Below the pieces are notes generated by a model. That model did no database searches and was not told the origin of the DNA. It saw only the letters and a program-made list of their open reading frames with translations. Source: Paragyromitra xinjiangensis (lineage: Eukaryota; Ascomycota; Pezizomycetes; Pezizales; Discinaceae). Taken from it: 64,000 nucleotides of DNA. The stretch lies in contig JBCAMK010000009.1 of assembly GCA_038503065.1 (NCBI GenBank), positions 2,039,844 to 2,103,843 on the forward strand, given 5' to 3'. Position numbers and translations under genes: made by a program. Below, in pieces: positions 42,701-54,847 of the stretch (within the stretch, counting starts at the first letter, position 1; every line of letters starts with the position of its first letter).

Positions 42701-44289
42701 TCCGCACACAGTAAGACTGGCCCAAAATACCCAAGTCAGCAAAACTTAATATGTTAGGGTCTATAGTTCCTCTACGATGGATTCCAGGCTTCTGTACTAG
42801 AGCCATACCAGTTGCGCACCCTTTCTCAATATCATCATTTCCAATCCCTCCCAAAGAATTGGTATGGATATATTTCATACCCCTCCACATAGAGATACAA
42901 CCCGGGCTTTGCTCCATTACAACACCCTTCAAGCCTTGGCATTCAAATTGCTGTTGTACCAATTGAAATTCACCATGAGATTCATCTTGGTGAGTATTAA
43001 ATCTGTAACCAATACTAAAATCTATAGACTAATATTAGTTTTGTTCTAGCTGGCTTATAGTAGCTAAATATGTACATACCAGGATCAAAAGAGTCAATAT
43101 GACTACCTGCGCAATATGCATAAGTAGCAAACCCGCAACATAGCATCCTGGAGGCTCCATGCAACATCATGCCAGACTGCAACAGCTCCTTTCTCCATGT
43201 TCGTATCATGCCTGGAAAAAAAGCCTCTATAGGAGCTAGTACAACGTCCCAACAATCTTCAGTTAGTGACTGCAAGCTGTCCTATAATAAATAGGTTAAC
43301 TCTAAGAAAGTATGGTTCTAGTTTCTGAAAATAGAACAAGACTTGATATGATACAGGGAGGAGTTACTAACCTTTACTCCTGAAGACTTAGATTTGATAT
43401 TCTTACTAGGCCCAATTTGGCCCTGGAAATCCTTTCGTACCTGACTAACTCCAACAGAAGTTCCAAACTCTGGCTTATTTTTTGATCTTTTTGAGGGCCG
43501 GCGGAGGCTGATTTCTGTCAAAACAATTTTTGAAAGAATTTCAAGTACAGAGGTCTGTCGATCAAAGGAGCCATAAATGGACCCCCCAAGATACCATTCA
43601 TGGCTGTACCAGTGTAGGCCAAACTCACCCTCCAAATAGGCTAGAGAAACTCTGTTTCGATCGTTCTCAATTTTGACTCGAAGGATAGATGGTGTTGTAT
43701 CAATGTCAAAGAGAAGTTGAAGGCTTGGCTTATTCTTTTGATGCTTATCTTGCAGAAAATACATACTTTTTAAAGGAACCCTTATTACATCACTTTCTGG
43801 CTTTGAAATCTTGAGACTATCAAAGACACAAAACTTCGACATCCATTTTTTCAGAATGTCCGGATCCCTATCCACTTGAACCCAGTGAATATGAGCTCGC
43901 TTCACAGCTTCTCGAAGATCCCAAGTTGTCTGATGATATCTGACTTTTTGAGTGGAAATTTGATTTAAAAGCTTAGACAGTAGAGGGCTCGGTGGTTTTC
44001 GGTTTTCGTTGTGGGCAAGCCGGTTGAAATGACTCCATAGATTATTGTGTCTTTTTGCTATCTCAAGATCGTTGATAGGTACTTTGCTATCTTTTTCTTG
44101 CATTCTTTTATAGAAACCCGTTGCCCAATTGGCAATAATAACCTCAACGAAGTCCTGGGGGGTCCAAAGTGCATGGTATATCCAAGACAAGGGGCTTGTG
44201 GCTGAGGAAATATGAGGTGCATCCAGAATTGATTTTTCCAAATGACAAACAATCTCTTCCAAGGTATTTTCACAACCATGGATATCCAT
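42693..44289 (-). CDS. Hypothetical three-exon protein
   Basis: The ATG is at 44289 (MDIHGCENTLEE). Exon 1 (44289-43372) ends on AAG|GTTAGT, exon 2 is 43281-43080, and exon 3 is 43021-42693 after a TATAG acceptor with an AAACTAAT branch site. The phases match, giving about 482 residues. Exon 1 is mostly helical (PLSWIYHALWTPQDFVEV, NNLWSHFNRLAHNENR). Exon 2 has Cys-rich CCGFATYAYCAGSHIDSF. Exon 3 reads GYRFNTHQDESHGEFQLVQ, PGCISMWRGMKYIHTN and KCATGMALVQKPGIHRR-like ends. An HxD followed 40 residues later by His could be a remote double-stranded beta-helix, but this is weak. The stop falls where a family A repeat begins, so the true 3' end may have been replaced. Family unknown. Confidence 0.6.
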
Positions 44290-45040
44290 CTCAATGGATT
44301 TATAGGGATGGTGTATAATCTAATAATAAGGTAAGTCTGTAAACTCTTAAAATGTGTTCTGGGGTTTTCGCAATACTAAGACAGAACAATAGGAGATAAC
44401 ACACAACTCACCCGCCGGTCGATTCGTGAGCTGTTGTTGGCCGTTGGTAAGATTTCGCTGAGCCCGTTACAGTGGCTGCTAGATGTAGGAGGGTTAGGGG
44501 GTGCGGTTGAGGGATTATAATGGGGGTGCGTGGTGGAGAACGAGAGTGGTACTGAGGGGTCGAACGACAGCTGCTAGTTTTGGGGTGCGCCACACCCTCC
44601 GTCACAAATCTCAGCCCCACTTGCCAACTCCTTCAAGGAGTTAGCTGGGCAACCATCGCACACGTTTTCCAAGTAAACAACAACGCCTATAGCCTTCACT
44701 TCGGTTTGACGGGACTGCCAACTACTCGCTGCTGTCTGATGAGGCCTTCCCTTCTCCACCGCCTTGGGTCTTGGCTACAACCTCGATTCCCATCCGCTAA
44801 TAGATTTGAACCCCCTGCAACAGCCCAGGGCACTATCTTGCAATTTTCGATATGTATTGTTGCGTGAGCTCATGGCCCCTCTTAACATATATACCCCTTG
44901 GCTGCACCTGAAATCCTCTTTCACTCCCCCAACTCCATTCGCGATGGTAAAGTTTCCCCTTGGTAGTCCCCCCATTTTCTCCTAGTCACATGTAGTTAAC
45001 GTGTATCCAGTCGCCTAAGAATCCCCCGCATGACCCCGCA
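44290..45040. other. Intergenic stretch, probable promoter region
   Basis: No supported gene. Short opposing frames at 44574-44867 overlap on both strands without splice support. It separates the divergent minus-strand gene (start 44289) from the plus-strand family member at 45041. Confidence 0.4.
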
Positions 45041-47094
45041 GTCCGAAAGAAGTGTAAATCGTACTTTGAAGAAACGCATTACTCGTAATGGAAATTTGTC
45101 GATTTCTGGAACGGCAGCGAGGACCTCCGTTCGGGATATGGCGACGCATGGGTGAGGGAGTTGCAGGAAATCGCTATGAAAGCCGATGACGACAAGAAGA
45201 TACTCGCCGCTACAAGTGCACGGGATAAGTACAAAACTATATGTATCTCCGTACTCCCTAGTTGACTTTGATTTCGTGATAGCACAACCACATCAACGTT
45301 GGGAAGGCAACGGATGGCCCACTCGGTCAGTATATGCTTAGCCAGCTAGGCTTTCCTGACGTGGATCCTACTGGGAGCACGGATGGCCCTCTCGGTCGGT
45401 CCGGTGCTATATTGAAATGCATTCTCAGCGGGATTGTGGTTGTGCTGGCTGATCTATTCGTTACTAGCGCGAACATCTTCCAAGATCAAGCCGCTGCAGG
45501 TCTAAAGGAGGGGGCCCCGGGAAACAAAAAAGCTTTAAAAGTTGGCTTCCATCTTATCTCATCCGCTATTTACTGTTTACTAACATCTTCGATAGCGCTA
45601 CTGGTCCGATACGCCGCTGTCATACATACAAAGTTCGCAAGACCCATCACTTGACATAGAGTTCAAGACTCCCCACGAGGAGAACTTTCATACACTATCA
45701 GTGGATCGAAAATGGCATCTTCCCGGAGGCCGAACCGTAGAGGATGTTCTCTTTGGGTGGGCGGTGTCGCAGTTAGATGCAGCCAAAGGCGCCAGGTGGG
45801 CACCGCAAGAATCACATGCGCGTTCGTATATATTAGACATAGACGACCCCGCTATAAAAAAGCTATTCGATGGACCTGGAGAGTGGGATGAAATTGTTTC
45901 TCGGCTGCCGCCGATGCCTCGAGTCGATACCTCACTGACGTTATTTATGCGCAAATTCTCCGGTATGTCATCCTACTAGTGCCAGCCTTAACCCCTTTTG
46001 TCATTGATTTTTTTATATAGGCCAAAACTGCTGCTGAGCTCCGCAAACTTCTCATGACCACAGCTTGTGTTACACCTGACGATGACTATTCCAGCGAAAA
46101 GCACAGTGATCATGCTTGGGTTCACTCGTTATTAACTTCTTTGTCCGTCTACTGCTCCTAACTACTTGTATCTCTATTCCTTCGCTGATATCTTCAGAGT
46201 CGTTCTGTACGAGCATGATCGCATGGCCTGCCGTGGCAACCTTGAAACCTGGTTTCAAATCAACGTCTGGGGACCTACCTTTGACTGGTGCTTTCAACAC
46301 ATTCCGAGGATGTCTATCATACGGCAAACTCCCTTCATCCCTCTCTTCTCTTGCTCCTTGGTCATACACTAACCATCCTCGCGCTGAATCTCAATCACCT
46401 TCCAACTCAGAGCGAAAGTACGTTGACCACACTGCTCGCAAGCCTATTGACAGCAAATACGACGGCCTCATCATTCACGGCAAAATTGAGTACGGGGCAG
46501 TCGAGGACAGTAAGATATTTGGGGTGGCGAAATGGACTTCGGACTCATTGAAACTGGCAAAGCTACTGCACGACCAGATGCGAAAGTTAGAGCGTGAGGT
46601 GGCACACGATAAGGATGCACTTGGGAGGTTCCGATGTGTGGGGGTTTTGACGGCAGGTAAGCTTTAATACCCCTCTTTCCCCTAGTCTCGGACCCAAGAC
46701 AGAGGCTGAATTGGGGTTGTTGCAGGGCTGCACTGCAGGGCTATGTACCTGCAGTACGGGAAAGGACATGTGTGCCCCCTGAAAGGAAGTGGGAAAAGCG
46801 AGAATATCCTAGAGGAAGTGCTGTCACTATACAAACTTTTTAGGGTGCTTAACGAGATGTGGCGAGTGAGGGTGGGTTTGTGGTCTCTCCCGTCATTGTC
46901 TTTTTCGAGGGCTGAATTAAATTACTTTTTTCACATCCCGATAGGAAACTGTTAAGATGTCGATCCATAACTTGATGGAGTTCCACAGCGCGAGAATGGA
47001 GGAGCCCCCTCTAGGCATGAAGCTGACGGAGATTGTTCCCGCCATATTGCCAACTTGTTTGGATACAGATACAGATACAGATACAGAATTTTGA
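45041..47094 (+). pseudogene. Broken member of the 48816-50825 gene family
   Basis: Segments align in order with the intact minus-strand gene: CKSYFEE with DKYFEEK, WVRELQEIAMKADDDKK with WHRVLERRAKDETN, KWHLPGGRTVEDVLF with KWHLPSGTCVEDVLF, AKTAAELRKLL with VKTLSDLSNTL, NLETWFQINVWGP with NLENWFTVHVWSA, KYDGLIIHGKIEYGAVE with RYDGLLRYNNMEIGAVE. Reliable late exons are 46413-46656, 46726-46865 and 46945-47094, ending with four DT repeats. Damage: in-frame TAA at 45086-45088, an exon ending at 45962 whose phase does not fit the next exon at 46021, and several poor donors (GTTGGC, GTCCGT, GTCATA). A short direct repeat ACGGATGGCCC..CTCGGTC lies at 45308 and 45378. A sequencing error could explain one break but hardly all. 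Confidence 0.6.
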
Positions 47095-47479
47095 ATCTGG
47101 TTGATCGAGACTTTTGATGTGGGAGGTTAGTCCTGTGTGGGGTTTTATTATATTGTTCTACTCTCGAAAACATACAGACTCTATATCCCATATCAATATC
47201 ATCCTACTTAGCCATTAACTACAAAGAACGTGGCGGTGAACTCTGCTACATCGTTCTCCAGTGTCATATGGTGGGTCAATTTGTAGGAAGAACGCCAGTA
47301 AGAGAGGCTGAGAATCCGAATATACGTATCCCCCTTCGCCGCCGTTACTGTCGTCTCTATCTGTGTTCTCAAAAGTATGATGCCTTCCGTTGTTTGGGGA
47401 GAGGTTTCCTAGTCTTTGGTGGTTATCGTATCCCTATCTGACTCGCTGTCGAGATCGTTTTGAGATTGGCCCCCGCTTA

Positions 47480-48110
47480 ATTTCCAACGGGCCAAGCCAT
47501 ATATGGGCTCGCCCAAGCCAAAAACGGGCCGGGCCGGGCCGGGCCAGCTATTTTATATTGCCTGGGCTGGGCCGGGTCAGTCACCGTTTTTCTCGGCGGA
47601 AATATGGTTGGTTTAGTGTTGGGATTTAAATTCCGAATTCGCAGATCTGGTAATAGCGCTTCCAGTAGACCAAGGCATATACGGGCTCGCCCGGGCAGTA
47701 ATGGGCGGGCTGGGCTGGGCGGGTCAGCTATTTTATTGTCTGGGCTGGGCTGGGCTGGGCTCTCCTATTTTTTGCCCGGGCTACGGTTTTTCCCATAGGC
47801 CTATCAATTAGACCTACAAAATCGGATAAACCCTCATATAATAGAATAAATTTCCACTTTCCGCGCTAATTTCTAACCTCATCCCCAACCTCATACTAGG
47901 CGACCTGCTGCCTACAGTACAGGTGGTCGGTGATGGAACGAGTCTAACAAATTACAGCTACATACAGGGAAGCTGCCGCACCTATGGTAGGCTCCATGGG
48001 CAGCCCAGGATACTACTAAACGGGCCGGGCAAGGCCGGGCTGGAGGTTCCGTGGACTGGTCCGGGCTGGGTGGAGGTAGATATTAGCTTAGGCTGGCCCA
48101 TTAGAAGGCT
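47480..48110. repeat. GGGCCGGGC/GGGCTGGGC-rich repeats
   Basis: Two or three blocks (47480-47580, 47670-47800, 48000-48110) share GGGCTCGCCC, GGGCCGGGCCGGGCC and TAGGCTGGCCCATTAGAAGG with 9790-10020 and 18520-18650. No gene. A following block (48130-48500) matches 41560-41890, including TCTCCCGAGCCTCCCGGAGC. Confidence 0.55.
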
Positions 48111-48815
48111 TGGACAGCCTCCGGGTCGACTCCACAATAGGCTCGGCAGCGTGCTCTGAACAGGCAGGATAGGCTGGAGGGGCGTAAGTAGGATGCAGCA
48201 ACGCAGGTAGGATGCAGAGGCTCGTTCGATGTATATAGATCCATTAGATAATCCATAATAATAGACAGAATTATACTCCAAACCTGAGTAACAGTGTGAC
48301 ATCGATCAACTGAGAAGGGTGACGGGCGTAATTTACATATATGCTTCTCCACAGGTCTCCATAGAAAGTCTAGGAGCGCCTATATCGATCTCCTGGAGGA
48401 GGTGACTCGCAACCCGCGCGTCCCTGAAGGCACAACAGTTCCCTGGGTCTCCCGAGCCTCCCGGAGCTCTGGGAGGAGATAATTATTTTTGCTGATGCTG
48501 GTATTCTAAAGGTGGCTATTACGCTGACACTATAAAGGGGTTCCTAAATACAGAGGTAGCAAAAACGAAGCATTTGGAGCATTGATAGGAAAAAATAGAT
48601 TGTGCTAATCAATATTCGGATGATAGTTTAACTACTTGCTAGGCTGTTAGGGCCGATATGGCCGTACGCATCGCTCAATTATTCAATGCCCATTCCCCCA
48701 AATAGCCCATTCCCCCGGATAGCCCTATTCTATCACATTCGAATCACCGGTCCGAATTACCAATCCCCTTGCATCCAAGTATATATAATGGGTAGCAGCC
48801 ACTCGAAGAGAAATA

Positions 48816-50825
48816 TTAAGGCGGAGTATCGGAGTGAGTATCCTCATCGGTATCAATAGACCATAGGAGAGAGTTTGTTTTCGGTTGTTTGTTCGGTGAA
48901 TTGGGTTGTTGCAATACACGTTCCACGCTAGTGAAACCGTTGATAGTCTTTTTAGTGCATTCAACGATGTCCTGAAATGATAAGCGATTGAGAATAATTG
49001 ACTTGCAGGAGGAAACTTACTCTTAGGCTCCAAAGATTCATGAGTAGCAGGAAAAGCCTCCCAATACCGTTGATATTTTTCGGGAACTCTTGTGAGGGGT
49101 GTTTTGTTAAAACAGTAACGCTTCCTTCCGCATATTTCATAGTCATGGACTGGCAACACAGTTTAGCGGTGATGAATCCCAAGACCTGAAGATCTCGAAA
49201 TTCTGTGTTATCGGGAGCGTGCTCTTGTAGGCGAACTAGCATATCACGTAAAACTTTCAAAAGCTTAAGAGTGTCAGAGGCCCACTTCCGGTCGATTTTG
49301 CTCTCAAAAAACCTTCCGTGTTCAACCGCACCAATCTCCATGTTATTATACCTCAGAAGACCATCGTAACGGGGACTAGGCTTCTTTCGGGAAGGCTTGG
49401 TAACCGGTGCGGAGTTTTTCCTATCGGAAGAGCACGTCGAGTGGGATTCTCCCCTATCCAATGTCAAAGATAATCATTAACAAGTATATCAAGACGAACA
49501 AACCTACTGAGTTCAACATCATCAAGGCTCATCATCGCTCGATCCAAAGCAGACCATACGTGTACTGTAAACCAATTCTCAAGATTGTTGTTGGCGAGCT
49601 GGTTAGAGTGATATAAATTTAGTCTAAGAATGGGTCAGACGACAGAAAATTCTATTTCAAAGAGAGGAGAGAGGAAATCTTACATAAGTCTCATCTCAGA
49701 ATCCAGCCAGCAAGGCCCAGGATACTTTGACCTCAAGAGATCATACTCGATGGTTGCATCCTCCTTGCTAAAGTAAGAAGTTGTGCGTAAGGTATTTGAA
49801 AGATCGGATAAAGTTTTAACCTATGAATGAGGTAAGTATATGATACGCACGATGATGTTGCTTTTTTTTTCCATATACCTTAGCAAATCGGTGGAAGGCG
49901 TCTAAGAAAAGTTTGTTGGACTCGGGCAGCTTCGGTTGATAGCTACGAATGTGAGCAAAGTCTTCCTCCCCAAAACATTCCTTCACCTCATCGTCATCGG
50001 GGTCGATGATGAATGAGTGTGCAGGGTGTTCTACTTGATACTTCTTAAACTTTGTAAAAAGAACATCTTCCACACACGTTCCGCTAGGAAGGTGCCATTT
50101 GGTAGAATTTCCCATCGAAGAGTAGCGTTTTATAAAATTTTCCAGGAACCTACTGGATGTGAATCAAACAGAAGGAAAAATAATTTTCAGAGAGTTACAT
50201 ACGATGGATTGGTTCGTTTAAGCTTCGCTTTTTCTTTCTTGTGTTTGGTTGGCCTTTTCCTTTTTCTCTCTTCTGCACAAAACTGAATTGTCTGGGTTCC
50301 ATGAGAACCGTTTTGATTAAAAATGATTCGACCGTTATCGAGCGTATCATCGGGAAAAATAGACATTTTATCCTATACATTTCTCTGACTATTAGCAGTA
50401 AGGACCACCTCACCAGGTCAGCGCGCAAGCTGGAACACAGAACGGCGACGCAAGCCATCTGTGCCCTGGTGAGACAAGCATTGGAATATTGGACGCATCC
50501 ACAAGATCAGATCAGCGATGCACGCTGCCTGACCCCCAACACTATGGTTCTTCCTTTCGAAAATATCGGGATAGGGAGAAGTTACCTTGGTGTAGGAAAG
50601 CAAAAGTTTCTTAGCCTTTTCCATTTGAGCTGGATTTGTTTCGTCTTTCGCCCTCCTCTCGAGAACCCTGTGCCATGAACCGAGAAGCTGGTCGTTATTT
50701 CTCTTGTTGGGGTCCTCGCCTAGAAAATCCCTCAGGCTCCAGTCTTCCAAATTCTTTTCTTCAAAGTATTTGTCGGCATAATGTTTAACATATTGGTCGG
50801 TGGGGTTTTCCTTGGTAATTTCCAT
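48816..50825 (-). CDS. Multi-exon protein of a fungal expanded family, possible nuclease-like fold
   Basis: Seven exons splice in phase: 50825-50586, 50372-50203, 50152-49879, 49820-49684, 49623-49504, 49453-49021, 48971-48816, about 509 residues from MEITKENPTDQY. The first junction (213-base intron) is least certain; the protein could instead start at 50366 (MSIFPDDTLDNG). Landmarks are a basic linker (ERKRKRPTKHKKEK), KWHLPSGTCVEDVLF, HSFIIDPDDDEV, NLENWFTVHVWSALD, then RYDGLLRYNNMEIGAVE with SDTLKLLKVLRDML. From memory, the D...E-x-G-A-x-E...D..KL pattern recalls large uncharacterised families of early-diverging fungi (Rhizophagus, Mortierella, Rhizopus) that may have a PD-(D/E)XK-like fold. 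That is recollection, not a search result. A broken paralogue converges on it from 45041-47094. Confidence 0.7.
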
Positions 50826-51103
50826 CTCAGCAAGAGTGGGTAAGATGCAGAGGTGAAGGGAAGGGGGATAGATATTGAAGTAAGAGGGGAAAAGGGGAAA
50901 AGGGGGGCTGGGCCGGAAACCTATACTGATTGGCTTGGCTAGCCAACCGAAACTGTCGCCGGAAATCTTGGCCAATCCGACTGCCTAATCTACCCAAGCG
51001 ACGGAGTCTCTTCAGGTCACGTGACTGCCACACCCAACGATTTCTCTCAATTCTTGCTAGGCTTGGCGTAACGTGACCTGAAAAGATTCCGGCCACTTGA
51101 GTA

Positions 51104-51287
51104 CAGTTGCACCTCGTTATGCCGGACACCCAGAGTCCAGTAGATCTCGTACGGGATAGCAAGTTTTCCCAGAGAATCCGGGACAGCAAATTTATTTTGT
51201 AGTAGAAAAGATGTTTTGGCTAGGGTATTTTGTACGGGACAGCAAGGGATTTGGCATACTGAGTTCCGGCATAGCGAGGTGCGACTG
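51104..51287. mobile_element. pogo/Tc1-type MITE, TA target site
   Basis: TA at 51102-51103 and 51288-51289. The end CAGTTGCACCTCGTTATGCC is inverted as GGCATAGCGAGGTGCGACTG. The CAGT start with a TA site is typical of the Tc1/mariner/pogo group. It is 184 bases, within 300 bases upstream of the 50825 start codon. Confidence 0.9.
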
Positions 51288-51289
51288 TA

Positions 51290-51467
51290 CCGTAAAAACT
51301 CGAAAAATAAGGTAGCGTCTTACAGGGGTATTAGTCTCGCCACTAACCTGTAAAGGAGTTTGTTGGAGATCAAGTGGCGTGTCTAAGCCAACTTCAAATC
51401 ATTTCTAAACCAACTTAAGTTAGATTCAGGAAAGTGTGCTACCCAATTTTTCGAGTTTTTATGGTGC
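51290..51467. mobile_element. Small TIR element
   Basis: ACCGTAAAAACTCGAAAAAT at the left is inverted as ATTTTTCGAGTTTTTATGGT at the right, with GGTAGC/GCTACC further in. It abuts the 51104-51287 element. A fragment of the same arm occurs at about 55846-55877. Confidence 0.8.
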
Positions 51468-51563
51468 TCAAGCCAAGGATTATTATTAGAGTTGCTTACA
51501 GGTGTATGGCGCCCACAGGACTATGGCGGGCTCAGATATGCGTAGTACTAGTAATTATACATA

Positions 51564-51996
51564 CAGTACAATCGCCCTATAAGAATACTCTCTATAAGAA
51601 TATTCGGCTTATAAGAATACGGACGGTAGAACCGAGATATTTTGTATGGGGAAATAAGAATATCGCCATTTAAGAATATTCTTATCATTTTGGGGGTTCT
51701 TCTTAGTATATTCTTATAGAAAGCGGGGGAATATCTGAGAACCCTTCAAATTTAAGTTAGAACTAAAGCAAAAGTGGTCGCAAAACACTTGCCCCATATA
51801 TAATTTGGGGTATCAAGCAAAAAGACATGGGATATTAGCACCTCCAAGCCCTTCATCACTATGTTTGAGGTTTTTTTTGCAGAGACTCCCCCAGTATACA
51901 TATCTTGGCGCATACTTGGCATTTCCTGTAAGAATATTCGCTCTATAAGAATATGGTGTCTGGTCCTAACCGTATTCTTATAGGGCGATTGTACTG
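51564..51996. mobile_element. mariner-type MITE, TA target site
   Basis: TA at 51562-51563 and 51997-51998. The arms are CAGTACAATCGCCCTATAAG and its inverse. The inner part is rich in TATAAGAATAT motifs. It is 433 bases, non-coding; a truncated relative lies at about 26370-26660. Confidence 0.9.
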
Positions 51997-52096
51997 TACT
52001 CGTGATACTCGGGTCATGGGTGTGGAGATGGAACATCGGGATTTCCCGCTCTGTGGGGTCACCATAGAAAAATTGTGAGACCTGTTCCATCTCCCT

Positions 52097-52275
52097 ATGC
52101 TTGACCCGAGTACAATCGGCTATTTAATGTTACAGGGATTCGAACCAATCAAGATATGGAGCGAATATTGTGGGAAACAGCATCAACAACCCGAAAACTC
52201 CCATAAATGGCTTGATCAACAAAGTGGCGGTGCCATACATCACTGCTTTGAGTCTTGTTCACCCAATAAGATGTC
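52097..52275 (-). repeat. Family B element, partial copy
   Basis: The minus strand shows GGTTCGAATCC, CTTGATTGG, TTTATGGGAG and GATCAAGCC as in 31232-31427, ending CCTATTGGGTGAAC-like, closest to the 55826 copy. Confidence 0.7.
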
Positions 52276-52552
52276 CTTCTTCATTAACTTGAAATCAGCC
52301 ATACCTTGTGAACGACTCTATTATTGCGAGGCAGAGGGTATCGAGGCCTAAAGGCAGTGCGACAACATACATGTCAATTTTCCTGTGCCAATTCACACAA
52401 CTCTTTTGAGGCTGATGGAAATACCTAATCAATTCAGAATGTCCCATTCTAGATAATGTGGACCTAAGTTGCTTGACAGTTCAGAAAGCTGTGAGGTGCC
52501 GCACCGCCACCTGTCGCCAGATTTAGCCCTACACTCCTGTTTTCTGTTCTTA

Positions 52553-52860
52553 CTAGGGGCTGCCCATGTGCTACCACATGGGCGTTGGGAAGCAGCAGGA
52601 GGGTGGATCTGACAGCAGAGGTATGGTAACTATTTCTCTCATCTATTCATCACACCAAGTCAGTTATGACTCGGTTGAGAAGCCAAAATATCCCTCACTT
52701 CTCGCTTCACTCGCCTCGCTCGTTACGTTCAAAGCCTGTCATATTTTGGCTTCTCAACCTCGTCCCGTGATACATGTAATTTTCTTAATTACATGTTCAG
52801 CAGGATAACACCAAATTTCTGCCCTTTTCCTTATTTTATATATATGTTCTGACCGGTTTC
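52553..52860 (+). repeat. Family M repeat with palindromic core, copy 2
   Basis: Same flanks and arms as 13690-14045. Arms at 52674-52691 and 52741-52758 are identical to those of copy 1, but the 49-base centre (52692-52740) reads in the opposite orientation. Confidence 0.85.
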
Positions 52861-53203
52861 TCAAGATTGCCGGTTGACAAACTGGCTAGGCCGCTTTACA
52901 AATGGGTCAACCGGTTTATAAACCGTGCAACTTGACATATCGGCTGGCCGATCTTCAAAGTAAATTTTGTGAACTAGCCGATACCCAAACTAGAGTGTTT
53001 TTTTTGGGAAAATGTTTAGGATACCATGTTTCTACGAGTTTGTATGCTAGATACCACAACTACATTGCTTTGACCGTGCCCACCACAACTAAACCTATAC
53101 CATTGCTGTTTACCCCTTCGCTCACCTAACCAGGCAAAGAAAACCTCAAATTTAAAGTAATAAAATCACAGAAAATCAAGCACTGTTCCGCCTTTCTCTT
53201 AAT

Positions 53204-53402
53204 ACCGTAGAAACTGGAAAAATCCACTATCTCCACGTAAGGATTTAACCCCGTCGCTAGCCTTGAAGGGAAATTTTCAAACCTCGAGTCAGATCTCTTG
53301 GCTGTGTCTATACCACTTCAGGTACCCCCTAAACCAATCGAAGTTAGAATTAGATAACAATCCCTACGATCCGATAGTGGATTTTTCCAGTTTCTACGGT
53401 AT
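53204..53402. mobile_element. MITE with ~29-base TIRs
   Basis: TACCGTAGAAACTGGAAAAA TCCACTATC at the left is exactly inverted (GATAGTGGATTTTTCC AGTTTCTACGGTA) at the right. It is related in layout to 51290-51467 but different in sequence. Confidence 0.88.
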
Positions 53403-53947
53403 TCTTAAATGTAATAGATTTCGATAAAGAGGGTTATTGGCCACCCGCAAAAACTTGAACAACACTTTGGAAACCGGTCAACCGGTTTCTAAAGTTGGCC
53501 TCTTTGCCAACCGGTTGACCAATTTACCAACCGGCCCCACTTACCAACCGGTCGGAACATATATAGATAGATATAGATTTATATATATAGATGTACGCTA
53601 CTATCCAAAAAGTCTGGACACTCCTGCCATTGAGCCCCACAACCAAAAAATTACACAGGACAAGCTAGAGAGCAGAGAAGAAGAGATGTGAATCATAAGA
53701 CACTGAGAAATATTCCACCGCTCCGTATGACCATCTAAACACTGCGGAAGTTGCGGTCTCAACCTGTCGGTGTCGGGCTTGCTAAAGAGCAAGGGTACTG
53801 GGATTTTTTGAATGGTAGTGTACCTATTGACTACAAACGAGTGAGTTATAATCCACAGACTCCTCTTCATCCACCCTCATACTAGTACTAGCTCGAGCTC
53901 ACTTGAACTTAACGAGTCGAGCCGAATACTAGTTGGCTCGCCAAAAC

Positions 53948-54289
53948 GAGAAAACCTTTACAATGCCAGCGTACTAGCCACAAACACCTTTAGAATACCA
54001 TCCAACACCAAACGCAACCAGAGACACACGGAAACCTCCGCGGGGAAACCTTTGCTATGCCAGCACCCGAGGTACATACCTTCCGGATGCCATGATCCAG
54101 AAAATATACCAGCCAAAAAGTGGAACCTCTGACTGAAACACACACATGATCCACGTGAGCAAAAGCAGTATGGCAGCGGGTTGTTTATGTGGTAGGTGGA
54201 GGTTTCCGTGTGTCTCTAGTTGCGTTTGGTGTTGGATGGTATCCTAAAGGTGTTTATGGCTAGTACGCTGGCATTGTGAAGGTTTTCTC
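53948..54289. mobile_element. Family E element, short copy
   Basis: GAGAAAACCTTTACAATGCC..ACTAGCCACAAACACC at the left is inverted at the right (GGTGTTTATGGCTAGT..GGTTTTCTC). No direct flanking duplication is visible, suggesting rearrangement. Confidence 0.8.
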
Positions 54290-54847
54290 GTTCAGTGACT
54301 TTACGCCCGATCCTTGTACTACAGGTGCTGGGTTAATCTGTTGACACCCGGCGATAGTGGCAGTGTGAGCACAACTCTCCCACCCGCTCGGTGAAGCTGG
54401 GAAGGATAGCTACCTACTGCGAAAGCATAAGAGCCATATTTGGAGTCTTTAATTAGAAACATATCAGGTGAGTTACATACTTTGGTAGGCGCACCGCCAC
54501 CACCGCCAGGTGTCAACAGATTTTCCCTGGTATCCGTAGTATCCCTTAGTCCGGTAAAAAATGCTGACCCCCCTTGTCGCTGTGGCTCAGCTGAAGATTG
54601 TGTACACTAACTAGATATAGTAGGCATGATCTACCGAACGCCAGTAATGTAGGTTAAGGTCATGGTTGGGGTGCAAAGAACTATGCTCAGGTGTTTCGTT
54701 CCCCAAGTTCAACACATCATACCTCCTATGCCTGGTTAGTAGTCTCAGTTTCGCTCACTCGACCAATAGGAGGACTCGCCCCCGACAGGGGGGGTCAGCT
54801 TTACCGGACTAAGGGATAATGAACCCGGGCGGACGGAAAGGTACGTA

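Noticed and set aside
50418..50975. Single 185-codon minus-strand gene
   Set aside because: The part before the ATG at 50825 and the part after the donor at 50585 look non-coding; comparison with the broken paralogue supports only 50825-50586 as exon 1.
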